From Miscanthus floridulus (Eukaryota > Streptophyta > Magnoliopsida > Poales > Poaceae), in NCBI RefSeq assembly GCF_019320115.1, contig NC_089591.1, forward strand, positions 17,276,502 to 17,340,501: a stretch of 64,000 nucleotides of DNA, written 5' to 3'. The notes beneath the pieces were generated by a model. It was not told the DNA's origin, ran no database searches, and worked only from the letters and a program-made list of their open reading frames with translations. The translations under genes and the position numbers were made by a program. Below are positions 49,439 to 61,700 of this stretch, piece after piece (within the stretch, counting starts at the first letter, position 1; each line of letters starts with the position of its first letter).

Positions 49439-49965
49439 AAACTGATGACCTCATTGAACAAGAGCATTTCAACCATATTCCCCCTAGGTTTGTTTATATT
49501 CTCCTGCTTCCTAATTTGGTTAAAGTCTCCTAATAGAATCTAGTCAACATGGTCTGGGATCTCAAATTCTTTTAGCTAGTTATGAAAAAGCACTTTACCT
49601 TCTGTGGTATAGGGCCCATAAACACAGGTTAGGATCCAAGAAGCATCATTATGACAAGAGGTAAACTCTATGGATAGCCCAAACTGGTTACTCAAAGTTC
49701 TTTGCCCAAAAAAGACTGAGCTTTTCCAAATAACAAGGATGCCACCAGAGGCTCCAATTGAAGGGATGAACTCAAAGGTATCAAAAGCACTCAGGCATAA
49801 ATTGTTTATAAACTGTCTATCAAAGACCTCTCTTTTTGTCTCCTGTAAACACATAATGTCATAGGATGATTGCACAATTTTATCTCTCATAGCATCCCAT
49901 TTCCATATGGCATTAATGCCCCTAACATTCCAAGAAAGAACATTCCACTTTCTACAAAATGTTTG
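49439..49965 (-). pseudogene. LINE ORF2, N-terminal piece: AP-type endonuclease
   Basis: On the minus strand ORF2 starts near 49965 with KWNVLSWNVRGIN, the usual opening of LINE endonucleases. It continues DIMCLQETKREVF (catalytic Glu in the QET motif) and GASGGILVIWKSS, then ILTCVYGPY and a GDFN motif. It is cut by E3 in the middle of the domain and resumes at 37973. The domain nicks target DNA in this family. One or two stops are present. Confidence 0.88.
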
Positions 49966-50039
49966 TACTCATGACTGAACTATTTAAAACAAAAGACCGA
50001 AGACCAAAGCATAGCTAGGTTCTTAGGATTACATCTCAA

Positions 50040-51734
50040 CAATAACAAGTCAAAGGAGGATAAAAACTACTAGGATCCCACTTTAGCTTCCTTCAACTTG
50101 ATCCTTTCCTGTAGGCCCTTCATGCTTAGCCTCATCATCATCAGTCAACTGTCTATTGCTGCCTTTGTTGCTAGTATCCTTCTTCCCTTGCTTCTTGACC
50201 ACTGGATTGTGTATCTTCTTCTTCTTGACCACATCATCCTCTAGGCTCTCAGCATTCATATCATAGAACTACATACCCAAATTTCTAATAACTTTAGTGT
50301 ATAGAGTTGGTGGAGAAGGAGAACAAGCTAAGCATCTTTTATCTGGGCAACAAGAGGGTTTGGACCCTTTGTTATTCAGCTTAATTCTTGGACTTCTTCT
50401 TACCTTGTTGTCCACTAAAGGGATTCTTCCCTTGCTGGCCATCCCCTTGGGTGCACGTTTAGGGCTCAAACTTTCTTCTTGCACTTCTTCTATAGTTAGG
50501 GAAGCCATCTCTCCTTTTTCTTCCACATGTCCCATTTCTGATGCACAAAGGAGTTTAGTATCAAAGGGGTAGCATTTACGTAATGAGAAATCTATATGAC
50601 CCCACATACCTTCAAGTGATGCATGGCCTTTGAAGACAAGAACTCCTTGGCCCAACAAAAATTATCTGGAGACATCAACATGATAGTGAAAAAGTTGGAC
50701 CACTCAACTCGAATGCTGACTTGTAGGCAAGTTGGGTTACTTGGACAAAAAAAACTTGGACCAAATTTTGGTTGCTTCTACAATCCTCCTTGTTTCCTAG
50801 TCCATGAAAATAGGGTCAGGCACCTCATTTTTTATCAGAACCATACCTAGATTCAAATGCTGATTTTCGTTCCCCAACTGTTGTTGTTCCTCTAGAACCA
50901 CCTGATCATCTAGAATGTTGTTAGGTAAATTAGGATCATCTCTGAAGTTCATTAGCTGATCTAGGGGTATTTCTTCATCAATCATGTTGACATGGTTGGC
51001 TAGTAGCAGAGGCACTTGTTGTTATAGCTCATCAATAAGATTCAAAAGTTGCTGCTCATCAGGCAGAATTGGGGGTAACAGATTATTCTGAGCTTCCAGG
51101 GCAATGATCACTTCTTCCACTATTTCATTACCATCTAGCAAATCAACTCTAGAAAATCCCCTTGAGGTTGAACAGGGTTCAGGATGACCTCCTAGGGATT
51201 ATCCTCCTGCTCTGCCAGGCCATTAAGATCAATCTGCATGGGCTGTACTAGCTCCATGTTGAGATCTTGCACAAAGATTTGCTAGGCCCGCTGTTGAGGC
51301 TAGGGCCATGGGTCTCATGGACCATTCTAGGCTACATTCTGTTTAGGCTACTATTCATTCTATCCCTCACCCTATCCTTGATCCTGCTCCTCCTGATCTG
51401 GCCTAGCCCTTGGATGCCCCAATCCAAAGAAGGCAAAGGGGGCTCCATCCCCAATTGGAAGTTTAGATATAGAATCTTCATCATGGGGTCCACCACCTAG
51501 CAAATTATGCTAAAGAATCTCACACTTGACTATCCATGAGTCACTCTCAAACCCTTCATACTCAGGAAAAACAATGAAGTGAGGGATTGACCAAAGATCG
51601 ATCACCCAAGCTCTGATGATGACTCTGGTCAACCTTCTTTCCTCTTCTTGTGGCGTTAGCCTGAGAATGAGAGCCAGCAAGGGAGCTAGACACCGACTTT
51701 GGGGAAGGGGTGGGTAAGGGCCACCGGTGAAAGC
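50040..51734 (-). pseudogene. LINE ORF1 remnant (5'-truncated)
   Basis: Minus-strand pieces of the LINE first ORF: a central segment SDSWIVKCEILQ-like with GGGPHDED (near 51520), acidic linkers, GQGVLVFKGHASLEGMWGH (50658 onward), RRSPRIKLN and a Cys/Ser-rich part, then a Lys-rich tail ending near 50090. Stops and frame changes occur throughout. The usual N-terminal RNA-binding part is missing, and the coding similarity ends at about 51734 where LTR sequence begins. ORF1 proteins coat LINE RNA. Confidence 0.7.
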
Positions 51735-52386
51735 TCCAGTTTGGTTTTGGTGAATTAATGAAACCCTAAGTGCTAACCAATTTGCTCTAAGTGAATATGA
51801 GATAGGGTAGCACATTCCATGTGGTGGAGCAAATGATGATGATCAAGATGATGGTGGAGGCCATGGTGGTGATCAAGTGCTTAGGACATGGAAAAGAAGA
51901 AAGACAAAAACAAAATGGGCTCAAGGCAAAGGTGATATCTATAGGGCCCTTTTGTTTTGGTGATCAAAACACTTAGAGGGTGTGATCACATTTAGGATAG
52001 ATGGTCGTACTGTTAAGAGGGGAGCTCTTATCAGACAACTCGATCATCTAGTGCCACTAGGTGTTGGATAACTTGCATATGCATTTTAGGCCTAGTGCAA
52101 AATTGGTGAGAAGCGATTAACCTTTGGAAAATGATTATGAAAATGCTAACACACTTGCACGTGATGGTGAAACACTTGTGGTCTTAGCACATTTGCAAAG
52201 GAAGCAAAGGAGGCGAAGAAGGGGATGAGGTGCTACCGTTGGGAGCACCGCCACCCCTAGGGCGGTGACCGGCTAGACTAGGTTAAGAGGGAGGTGCTGG
52301 ATTGGCACTACCACCCTATCCAGTGGCACCACCACCCCTAGAGTGGTACCAACCTAGACTTGGCTGAGTAGTGCTGTGTGGAGGTG
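51735..52386 (+). repeat. SIRE/Maximus-type copia LTR, 5' part
   Basis: The sequence from about 51735 (GTTTTGGTGAATTAATGA) through GATCAAGATGATGGTGGAGG and the TTTTGTTTTGGTGATCAA block is the beginning of a SIRE/Maximus (Opie/Ji-like) copia LTR in plus orientation. The first bases, including the expected TG, seem lost at the LINE junction. It contains a hairpin-forming CCGCCACC...GGCGGTG segment near 52240. It is interrupted at 52386 by the CACTA element. Confidence 0.7.
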
Positions 52387-53370
52387 CACTACTATAGATT
52401 GACTTATCACTATGACCACTTTCACTGTCATAGTGATAAAAGTGTTAGTGTGATACTTCGACCATCGGTTGTACCAATAGGGAGGCCTCCTAAGGATGGA
52501 AACCGATAGTTGAAAACCATCAATGCAGTGGTGGTAGTGGGGTTGAATTCCACCATCATTTGGAATACCGAGCCAATAGGGATAGGCATTATAGCCTCTG
52601 GCCCTACACGACCGTTTGGTGTACAGATGGTAGTAAATTCAGTGTGAGTTGTTTCCCCATTTCCCAACTACCCACAACATAGTTGCATCACCATTATTTT
52701 CCTATGGAGTATTGCCTCATCTGTCCTGATGCTTATATTAACTGCTCCTTTCTTCTTCTCCATCTTCAAGATTGGCCTATTTAAGCAAGGGTTGGATATG
52801 CTTCTTGGCAATCCACACACTCCTTCCTCCATAGATATAGATAGATACAAACAAAGCTCTTGAGCCAACCATCTATATTTTCTTCATCGCCATGATGCTC
52901 CTTCTCTAACTCCTCTAGTGGCAGTAGCAGCATTGGGAGAAGCCATTCAAGATTGGGTACTATCGGCATATAGGCGCAGTAGGGGCTGCTCGACCTAGGT
53001 GCTAGTGGAAGTTTTGTGATTAAGGGGATTCACTTATTTGGGCAAGCCAAGGGGTACTGAATGCACTTTGGTGTATCCCTGGTTTGCCCTAAGCATTTCT
53101 TATGCCAATTCACCATCCTGGCACCCTGGTGATCCTACTTCCTCTAGAGCAGCAGGGACAATGGTGTCTCTTCTCTTCCACACCCTCTTTGTGGCCATGA
53201 GACGTGAGCACCACCATATCCTAATCGACAAGAAAGTTACTACACAAGAAAGGTGGACAAAAAATGGTTTTCTTCATTTTTTCCCACTACTAAACTTACA
53301 TGTTGACAATTAGTCATCATATGTAGGAATGCACATGCTCGTGACCATGAGAGGTGGAGATGCTCCTCTT

Positions 53371-53390
53371 GCTCTCTCTCTCTCTCTCGA
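53371..53390. repeat. (TC)n microsatellite inside a local duplication
   Basis: A CT/TC run sits within a roughly 65-bp segment (GATGCTCCTCTTGCTCTCTC then CGACCGTGAGAGGTGCA) that is repeated, less perfectly, about 70 bases downstream. Confidence 0.6.
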
Positions 53391-53552
53391 CCGTGAGAGG
53401 TGCAACAAGGAAGGTAGAGCACCTCACTAAGATGCTCCTCTTCTTGCTCTCTCTCGACCATGAGTGGTGCAGATGCTAGTTGAAGTTTTGCGAGGTGCTG
53501 CCTAGTCCTTAGCTTGCACTACTTGTCTCTAGACTTAACTATGGGATGTACC

Positions 53553-56500
53553 TGTAATAGAACCTTCCAATTTATAAGAGCACAAGTACAATGATAGACC
53601 ACAAGTAGTCGCACTATCATACTTGAGCCCATATAAACCCAGTAGTCCATCAAGTACCACGAAGGGTCTCAATTCATCGCCAACATACAACCAAGATTAT
53701 ACATGATTCAACATACATGTCACATGTTACATATACTTCACAAATATATTGTCATACATCAGAGTGCGATCAAAGTTATTACAAAACCAGTTCAAATAAT
53801 GCAGTAGCGGAAGCAAAGTAGTTTTAAACTAACATCTCACACAATGGTTCAAATACTTGCTAGTCTGTGATCACAACCCACAAAAGCATCATAGATTAGA
53901 TATATAAATGGAAGCGCCTTGCTCGGGCCTACTCCTCATCCATAGCGGGATAGAAGCAATTCTTACAGTAGTCGTGGTACATGGTACTATCTACAACAAG
54001 TGGGAAATAAACCCTAAGTACAAGAAGGTACCTAGCTAGACTTACCCATCATAAACCAAAAATAAAGTGACTCCAAGGATCATGCAAGACTTTATAAGTG
54101 GAGCCAGCTTGACAACATTTTGCATAAAAAGACACTAATTCAGCTATACAATTTATAATTCGGTCATCAAGTTAATTATAGCTAATTATCTCTAGATTAA
54201 CAACTAACCTATGCCAAACATGTGGTATATCATTTAGTAGCATAACAATAGTAACCATAGCCGGTGTAAGATTTTCATATTCATAAGAACCATCATATTC
54301 CATAATCCAATTACTACGATGAAAAAGCTCCGTCAAGTATCTCACTATCCGGGAGAGATGGCGATTCAAATTGGTTGCAATCAACTGGGCAGTATTCCTA
54401 ACACAAACCCTAGTAGACCCGATCAACGGTCACCTTAGGTCACCTTTGGTACAACTCATGTCCATTCCACGGGTTCGATCAGCGCCGCACAACCATGGAC
54501 AACTAGCTGCTAGGACATTCAGGCCTGGCTAGCCCTTGGGCTCACATCTGGCTCCCCGCACATCCTTACTACCATCCAGAGTGCGCACTCGAACAAAACA
54601 AGGCCCGCCCTGAGTTGAGCTACTTGGCTTTGCGATCAGAACGAGTTATCCGGCCAGCTAAGTGAGAGGCTTGCGTTCAAAATGACAAGAGGGCCTCCAA
54701 TGATGCGGTCCTTAATCGGCACAAATAGAATCACATGAGTCAACCTACACATAGACTCCACCTGGCCTCCAGTTACATTACCCCCTAGTTCTGTTCCACA
54801 ATAGCAAATATAGCCAATCGTGCTCTGGTATCCACCTATATCTCATAGGTGATAGGAAATCACTCGACTTCTACCGGTCTAAGCATTGCTAAGCATATAT
54901 TCGATCCTAAACCTATATAGGGTTAAAGGTATATATATATGGACAAGGTAGTTCTATGCATCAAGTGTTTCCAATGAACTCTTATAACCTAATGCATCAA
55001 ACATAAAGGACTCAAGTGATATTTGAAAAAACATAGGAGGCTTAGAATGCTCCGGGGTTTGGCTTTCAGGAACGAAGTGGGTTGGTGGTTAGGGCACTTT
55101 GGAAGTTCATCAGTGGCTGGCTCCTCTCCTTCGGGAGCTATGGTTTAGGGTGTCCCTTGATTGTCCTCCGCCTCTTCTTTGAATTCCAGTAGGGTTACTC
55201 CTTCGGGCGATCCTATATGTATGAACATGAAATAAGATATCATGGATGCATAGATAATGACATGGACGATATGATATGATAAAATGCATACTCATAAGTG
55301 TCCTTAATAGTAATGTATTAAAGTGATAACATGATAAATTTTATTTTACTGAGTAGGTGCATATCTCCTCTCTAGTAATTAAACAAACACCTATTTAAAC
55401 ATTTTCTAGGCTGCAAGACAGCAACCACTTGTTTTGACCATAACTGGAGTTATACACACCCAAACAATATGGTTATGGACTTTCTAGAAATCTTATCAAA
55501 TTTCCTACAACTTTCTTTTAATCATCTTAAGGTGATTCAGTATCTATACAGGTCAAACAATTCAATATTCCAGATCTGTCTAGATGACAAGCAAATCTAA
55601 CAGTAGATTTCTAACAGCTATAAATCTTAAATCATTTAGCCTATAGCTATAAAATTTTAGGACACGCAAGATGAATAAGGTTCCTACAACTTTGTTATTA
55701 ACAAGTTTAACAGGAAAAGTCACTATCATCATGAATTTGTCAACACAACAGAAACCACTCCTACAACCATCTAGTTGAATTATAAAGCAATGATTAAGTA
55801 GCTGCCTATAACCAATCAATTCTAAGCACAACTACTATTATCAAAAGATCATATGCATCACAAGCACCATAGAAAACATCATGGTTAAGCCCAAATAATT
55901 TACTTATGTGCATTTATTAATATCCTTATATAATAAGATGATTCAAATGATAAATATTTGTAGTTATCAATAAATTCTTAGAAAATTATAGTATCCTACA
56001 TGTGACCCCAGTAATCTACTATACAAATTTCATGCTATTTGGATAAGTACTGTAACCTCTACAAAAATGACAAGTTGCATAGGCTTATTTTAGCAAAAAT
56101 AGTTTAACCTAGTGGAAAGTGCCGAACAACATATTTCAATTTTTTGTACTATCATCCTAGCATAATAACACTGTGTCAAAATTTGCATGATCATAAGTTA
56201 TGTATTTTTACCCCATTTATTTTCACTAGAAACTAGCAATTATTTTAGATTAAATAGGAAGACCATATTCTAAGTATGCGTATGGTATGTTTAGTATTTT
56301 TTGTAGCTAGATCATGTCAACACAAGACCAGAAAAATTGGAATCACAATTTTTGCACTTTCCCAGCTCAAGATATGCATTTTACAAGATAGAAACTATTT
56401 TAAAAGTACTTAATTAGCTCAATTTAATTCCCCCAGAAAAATATACAAAATAGTAGGTTTCATATTTATAAAATAGTACACTTCATGATGAATCCAACAA

Positions 56501-57456
56501 AATTTGGATCACCTCATTTGGACACTCCTAACTCTAGATATGATATTTCCAAGTTTGCTACAAAATCTGGAAAACAAATAAAGGAAAATCAAATTTTAAA
56601 TCGGGCCCAGCGGCTAGGTGCACCCGGTCCGGTGCACCTAGAGGCACTAACAGTGGGGGCCCACGGTCAATGTGACCCCATGTGATAGATACACATAGCA
56701 GGGGCATGGCTTGACCGGCGACAAACTCGTCGACGGCGAGGTCACCGGCGGTGAGATCACCGGCATTGCATTCCCCACACTCTTGCGCTTCGACTGATAC
56801 CCTTGGTTAGCCTGGTGGATCACCAGAGCTACCTCACCGGCGATAATGGTGGCATGACAGAGGTGCTCTGTGGTGGGCTCATCGTTTTTGATGACGATAC
56901 GGCAAGGCGAGCGACACTACAGCATTAGGGAGTCCTAGCGGAGCTCTAGGGTTAGGTCTAGGTCATGGTGGAGCAGTGGCATGCTCTAGCCGCGTGCATG
57001 GCGGTGCGGCGGTGCACAGTGCATGATGGTGGGGTCAGCGTTCTAACAAGATAGTGGCCAAAGGTATGTCTCTATCTTCGGGGGGGGGGGATGCAGAAGT
57101 TTTAGATGACATGGTAACGGGCACTAGAGGGAGCTAAAGGTGGCCAGTGAGGTCAGCAGCGACGAGCACGTGCTTGCGGCCATAGTGGACGTGCACAGCG
57201 GTGGCGGCGGTGGTAGCAGTTAAATGGGTGATGGCCTCAACATCTAGACCCTATGGTGATGAGTAACCGAGGAAGGGGGAGGTCAGAGGAGCAATGGTGA
57301 TAGCTGGCCACGAGCGAGCTCAGAGCTTGGTGGTGCTTTGGTGATGTCGGGGTGGCAAAAACAGTAGTAGGCCATTACCTAGATGGTGATGGTGAAGGCT
57401 ATGATCATCATTGTTGACAGCTTACTATCAAGGGCAAAATTGGACTATGTTGTGGG
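53553..57456 (-). repeat. Truncated A-related gypsy LTR inside the CACTA element
   Basis: It begins TGTAATAGAACC and follows the element A LTR (305 onward) in order with clear but weaker similarity: CCCATATAAACCCAGTAGTC (53630), CTTAGAATGCTCCGGGG (about 55043), the TAACTGGAGTTATA stretches (55440), then a GC-rich part from 56600. The AT-rich last kilobase of the family LTR and its GGTGTTACA end are missing. No PBS precedes 53553. It is either a 3'-truncated or a solo LTR. The right boundary is uncertain. Confidence 0.6.
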
Positions 57457-57493
57457 TTACAACGCGGCTGTGAAAGGTGCGAGTGTAGTAGTG

Positions 57494-58749
57494 GTGGTCA
57501 CCACCGCGTCCGGTGTTCAACGCCTCTATGAGGGCGGTGCACTGCCTGGTCACCGCCACTGGTAGGGCGGTGGCACTACCATAATTATCTAGAGAGCAAG
57601 GTATTTGGGGTTGGTCACCGAATAGGGCACCGCCACCCTATGTCCGATGCCGCCGCCATTTTTATCTAGAGAGGGGGTCTCGGATGGTTTGGTCACCACC
57701 CTCCCTAGGGTGGTGCCACTGCCACCATGTTCGATGCTGCAATGGCTAGTCATACTAGCCATTGGTGACCATTGGAGGGGCACCGCCACCCTAGGGCGGT
57801 GCCACCACCACCATGTTCGGTGGCCTCACAAAAAGTGGCTCCAAGGGGTAACAGCTCTATTTGCTTGTGGGCTTATAAATAGAGGTGGTGGCTAGCCTTG
57901 GCCATTCTCTTAGCACTTCCCATATCTATGTACACCCTTTGGGAGCTGATCACACCACTCCACTCATTTGCACACTTAATTTCATCATCTTGAGTGAGAT
58001 TGGAGAGCCACTAGTGCATTGCTTAGTGGTCTAGAATTTTGTGGCACTAGTTGGTCGATTTGGGCTGGTGAAGATCTTGTTACTCTTGGTGTTTGCCGAC
58101 AGCTAGATGGCCCGATGATTGGCAGATCATCGAGCAGAGGAAGGTGATTGTCTCTGGCTCCGATCATTATGATTGTGAAGGGCTCTTGTGCCTTCCCCGG
58201 TGGAGTCCCAATGGCAACTCTAGTGGATTATGCATGGCTTGTGGATCCTCATCTTATGTTGGTTGTGTGGTACCCGGTTGTGGGTTAGGTGTATGATGCC
58301 TGTTAGCACGTGAACCTCCAAGTGAGTGTATCGCCACAATAGAGACTAGCTTGCCGACAAGCAAGTGAACCTTAGAGGAAAAATCTTTGTGTCATCATTT
58401 GTCTCCTTGGTATTTATTAGTACTCATTGATTGATCATTTGCCATGGCGGTATATCTCCTCTACCACTCTCTTGCATTACATTGTACCTTGTGTAGAGCT
58501 TGTGGTAGTTGTAGATAGTTCTGTAGCTTAGCGTCTTGGTTGTAATTAGTTCCTAGCTAGCTCAACTAGTGTAGAGAGTAGCAACATAGCCTTTGAGTGC
58601 CAAGTGATCATAATTGACTAGAATTATTGGTTGGTGGCTTGCGTTTTAGTAGGCTAGCGCAACACTTTCTTTGCCTCATAATTATCTAACCTCTTGGCTT
58701 AGTGCTATTGTAGATTTTTTATAGGCTATTCACCCCCTCCAGCCATTAG
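57494..58749 (+). repeat. SIRE/Maximus-type copia LTR, 3' part
   Basis: After the CACTA target duplication the LTR continues with repeated ACCGCCACCCT...GGGCGGTG motifs (57520-57810), a probable transcript-start region (TTATAAATAG near 57880), and the conserved end region GAGTGAGATTGGAGAGCC through TAGGCTATTCACCCCCTCC (58720-58743). It is interrupted at 58749 by the A-family LTR. No copia coding region is in the window. Confidence 0.7.
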
Positions 58750-61700
58750 TGTAACACCCTAGGTGTTAGGCTTGCATAATTGCACTTACATTGCATGAGC
58801 ATAAGCATCAAGCATCCTTATATGAGCTTTCACATATGAAACATGCAATTGAAACATGTGAAACATGACTTGTTATTTTATGTTTTCCCTATGTGTATGC
58901 TTATGATCATGTGTGATTGAGTGCAAGTGATTGATGTTGGTGACTAAAACACCTTAGCTACACTTAGGATGCCTATTGGAACAATGTTCATGTGGATCAC
59001 TTTGCCTAATTAAGCTCCTAAGTGATGATATGCTGAGTTTGACCTCGAATTTACATGTAACCAATGTATAAAATGTTTCTGGAACCCTAGGAGTACCTTA
59101 AACATGTTTAGAATATCACATGGAACAACTTTGGTATTCATGACTAAGGCTAGTTTGGTCTCTAAGTCATATCTATAGTGTAAATCATCATTTTCAAGTT
59201 GTATGTTTGACCTAAGTTGAACTATGTCATAGAGTGTGTGCATGGCAGTATACCTCTAAGCAAAGTTGTAGTACTTGATTAGATCAACAACGTTTATTTT
59301 TGGATCATGAGCTGATTCAGTGCTTCACTTGGTCATTTAGAGATCACAAGAATCATCATTGAACTATTTTTGGAACTTAGGATTTTTTTCTAGGTCAAAG
59401 CGAGTTTATAGTTTCGATGTGCCTGACTTTGTGACGATGCAACTTGCTGACCTTTGCGAATTAGACCTAGATCACTTAAACAAAGTTGGATCTGGTATGT
59501 AGATCTACAACTTGTATTAATAGAGTTTTTGCTAACTCATCGTGGTTTAGGAGTTACGGAGGGACAAAGTTTGGGTTTCAGACGTATTTTTAGGTAGTAT
59601 GGCGGCTCCTTTAGGCTTTTGAATTGGATTTCTATAGTCAACCGTTGTAGATTGCTGGCGCCGTGTGGGAGCCATACACCGGTGCTGCCCCCACACTCTG
59701 TAGTGCGTCGAAGTTAAAAGTCGAGCCAGTGTCGTCTCGCCCTCCATCTCCCTCAGTTCCTCGCTCAGCCTCCCTCATCCACCCCCATTTCTAGTTCAAG
59801 CACAGGTGACCACTGGGAGCACCACGCCGAGCACCACCACTTCGCTACTGCCACGCCTCGCTCCAATCCACCGCATCAATAGCACCACCACAACCCTCAC
59901 CACGTCCTAGACCTAGCTGTGACGCCGTTCGAACGAAGGTGAGGCCCCCAGAGCCAAGGCTGCGGCCATGGGCACCATTGCCGCTGCCTAGCACATGCTC
60001 GTTGTGGCCGTGCTACCTCAGGTTGTCTCTCTTCTTCCTTGTGCTTGCTCTGAGTACGCAGTAGGATGTCAAAGCTCCACCGATGCCTCATTTTGCTGTC
60101 GTGGCCAACTCCGGTGGGCTCATCGCTATAGCTCGCCACCAACGGCGTAGCCGTCATGGCTACAGCATGCATGCATGCCCAGGGCACCACCGGCCTTCGT
60201 AGGCCAAGCTACGTGAGCCCACAGCCATGCTCTACTGCTGTGCCCCTCCGGCGCCTCTCCATCATCGCCGATAAGCACATTATCGCCGAAACCAGTCTCC
60301 CCTGCTCCCTGCAGCGATCCTAGGAAGAAGAAGGACCGTGGGTTTGAATAAGGGAAAAGGAAGAGGCCTAAGTGCAGAAATTGTGACTCAGTTGAATAGT
60401 GCAGCAGACTATGGGTTTGATTCAGGAAAATCTTAGGGGCCTCGATGCAATTGTGTTTTTCCTTTATGCATTTAATTTGTCTAAAACTTTGGAAAATTGT
60501 AGTAAATTGTAGAAAAATCCAAAAATAGCAAATGAGGACTTTTTGGAATCCTTGTAAAATCATATATGCAATAGATCAATAATATGACATGCTTTAGTTT
60601 AAAGTTTTTGTTGTAAAAATCAATTTGTGCAGTTAGGTTCTTAATACTAGTTATGTCTTGTCTTTTTTATAACTGTTGTTGTTTGCTCAAATAAATGAGA
60701 AATTTTTATGGAGTGATAATCAGCTGATGGTTGTTCTCTGGTAAAAATTTTAGGAGTTTAGGCTTGATAGTTTAAGATCTATAAAAATAACAATTGTCTT
60801 GTGTTTCTTTGCTCCTATTCTGTATAGGCCTGCATGTTTGAATTAATTGGCTCAGTTAAGTTATGAATCATGCCTTGATGACAATAGAGGAGTTGTATTA
60901 CTTTTTCCTAATCTTTTCAAAAAGCTAAATAGCATAATTTTTGGTTAAGTAGATTTTTAGTTATTGTTACTTAAATTTTTGTGGCTGTTTCTGCCCAAAC
61001 CCAGACAGGATTGCCTTGTTGATACCATGGGGCCTTTTAATAGTAGAATTAGCTTTAGGTGTTTATAAAAAAGTTGTTTAGAATTTTTTAGTCTTTCTAA
61101 AAAGTCTAGAACCACATTTATTGGACATATAGAACTCTAGTTATAGCTTCTGAAAGTGGCATGCCAGATTCTGTCCATGTTTTGGACAGAGATGCATTAA
61201 TTGGATTAATTGACATTGTTATCTATAGAGTCATCATAAGATTATAATAATAAAGTTTTAGGTAACTTCATAAGGTTTTCAAAAAGTTATGATTCATATT
61301 TGTTGGAGGTCCAGAACTTCAGTTATGCTTCTCTGAAATTCCTATCAGTTTTCTGTACCACTGCTGTTTAGGCGGCATACGCAGTCTTGCTTGTGCAATT
61401 ATTTTCATGGTGTAAATGATGTTTGCTGTGGTTGTAGTGATACAAAAGTTGTAGCTAATTTCATAATCTAGCTTTTGATAAATTTTCATAACCATAGGCC
61501 TGATAATTTAGGAGCTATAGATTTTGCAAGTTCATTGTCAGATTTTGCATGCTCTCTGTATAGATCTGAATGATTGTGTTGTTTGACTTAGCTAAGCTTT
61601 GAATCATGTCTTAAAGATAATATAATAAGTGTAGTGAGTTTTATGAGCTTTCCAAATTGTTAAAGATCACACCTTTTGGTGGTCTAAATCTCCAGTTATA

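Larger units (their letters stand above)
22311..51734 (-). mobile_element. L1-type LINE, 5'-truncated, broken by E2 and E3
   Basis: One non-LTR retrotransposon on the minus strand can be followed through three pieces: about 49434-51734 (ORF1 remnant and start of ORF2), 35982-37978 (rest of the endonuclease and most of RT), and 22311-23407 (RT end, zf-RVT, 3' UTR, A tail seen as poly-T at 22311). The coding sense joins across both insertions once one copy of each 5-bp TSD is discounted. Removing E2 and E3 leaves about 5.4 kb. The 5' end seems to be lost within ORF1 near 51734, a common LINE truncation, where SIRE-like LTR sequence begins. Confidence 0.85.
52387..57493. mobile_element. CACTA-type DNA transposon carrying an LTR insertion
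   Basis: The left end is CACTACTATAGATT and the right end, read inward, CACTACTACACTC: eight identical terminal bases beginning CACTA. A 3-bp duplication GTG lies at 52384-52386 and 57494-57496. Just inside the left end is a perfect stem TATCACTATGAC...GTCATAGTGATA (52406-52441). The 13-mer CCCACAACATAGT at 52671 recurs inverted at 57444-57456. No transposase is recognisable, so it would be non-autonomous. Outside the ends the SIRE LTR resumes. Confidence 0.6.

Noticed and set aside
52428..52868. Two minus-strand ORFs in the CACTA element as transposase remnants
   Set aside because: No transposase motif is visible and both are short and low in similarity to anything I know.
57080..57090. G-run as a G-quadruplex or biological signal
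   Set aside because: A single homopolymer of about ten G without further G-tracts in quadruplex spacing. It may be a sequencing-length error.
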